Assembly (NCBI RefSeq): GCF_947179165.1
Contig: NC_077237.1
Span: forward strand, 89,008,341-89,072,340
Origin: Solanum dulcamara
Lineage: Eukaryota > Streptophyta > Magnoliopsida > Solanales > Solanaceae
Length of the DNA: 64,000 bases
Direction of reading: 5' to 3'
The translations under genes were made by a program, and so were the position numbers. The notes under the pieces are model-generated. The model was not told the origin of the DNA, did not search any database, and was given only the letters and a program-made list of their open reading frames with translations. Within the stretch, counting starts at the first letter, position 1. Every line of letters starts with the position of its first letter. Below, piece after piece: positions 63,860 to 64,000 of this stretch.

Positions 63860-64000
63860 ATGGGAAAGAGCATAAGTGAAGTTGGGATAGAAGATTTAGT
63901 AAGAGCAGGAGTAAGAGAGGATGAGGCTAAATGGTTAATGGCAGAGCTGAAAGCTGCAATTGCTAAAGTGGGTTTCTCTCAAAAGGAGTTATGGCGTGAG
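63860..64000 (+). CDS. Start of a gene resembling acyl-activating enzyme AAE17/18, truncated by window edge
   Basis: From ATG 63860 an open frame of 47 codons runs to the last base: MGKSISEVGIEDLVRAGVRE, then DEAKWLMAELKAAIA and a KELWRE end. The ISEVGxEDLVxAG opening and the following helix-rich segment resemble the N-terminus of plant peroxisomal-type acyl-activating enzymes (AAE17/18), but no AMP-binding motif can be seen in so short a piece. The identification is tentative. Confidence 0.45.
   Translation, partial: MGKSISEVGIEDLVRAGVREDEAKWLMAELKAAIAKVGFSQKELWRE

Overview
The window is nuclear DNA of a flowering plant, most likely a solanaceous one (Solanum/Nicotiana type). The evidence is spliced genes with GT-AG introns, AT-rich intergenic DNA, SINE and RTE-LINE tails ending in (TTG)n of the kind common in Solanaceae, and a single-exon pollen-type SKS protein that looks very close to tobacco NTP303. 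I assembled the exon models by hand from reading frame, splice sites and family conservation. Every exon junction given below keeps phase.

Layout. (1) 235-16082, minus: the 5' part of DEK1 (phytocalpain), ten coding exons and 751 codons, running off the left edge. Its introns are full of transposon relics: an RTE LINE, two L1 LINEs, a SINE nested in one of them, MITEs and a long inverted-repeat element. (2) 16.1-20.3 kb: AT-rich intergenic DNA. (3) 20488-22170, plus: a single-exon SKU5-similar, NTP303-like multicopper-oxidase-fold protein. (4) 22.2-30 kb: repeats and inverted-repeat elements. (5) 29998-39640, plus: an essentially full-length 9.6 kb LINE with a 13 bp target-site duplication and two overlapping but broken ORFs (ORF1 with a DUF4283-like domain and zinc knuckle; ORF2 with endonuclease, RT, zf-RVT and RNase H). 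(6) 40200-42270, plus: a five-exon alpha-tubulin gene. (7) 44201-55853, minus: a complete 20-exon importin-5-type karyopherin (1112 aa), with a plastid psbM fragment, SINEs, MITEs and a tandem duplication in its introns. (8) 58977-63228, plus: a five-exon SC35-like SR splicing factor (286 aa). (9) 63860 to the right edge: the start of a gene that resembles a peroxisomal-type acyl-activating enzyme.

The host genes are unrelated housekeeping or developmental genes and do not form a pathway. They cover epidermal specification (DEK1), the pollen or cell wall (SKS), the cytoskeleton (tubulin), nuclear import (importin) and splicing (SR protein). The unusual content is structural. A perfect 75 bp in-frame tandem duplication copies a DEK1 splice acceptor. 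A psbM-derived reading frame lies in an importin intron with its stop codon lost. The LINE has a TGATG stop-start overlap and an internally repeated ORF1. The intron that splits the SR protein's RRM carries a 79 bp tandem repeat next to four GAAG motifs. I found no CRISPR array, rRNA or standalone tRNA gene, and no clear new biochemical system.
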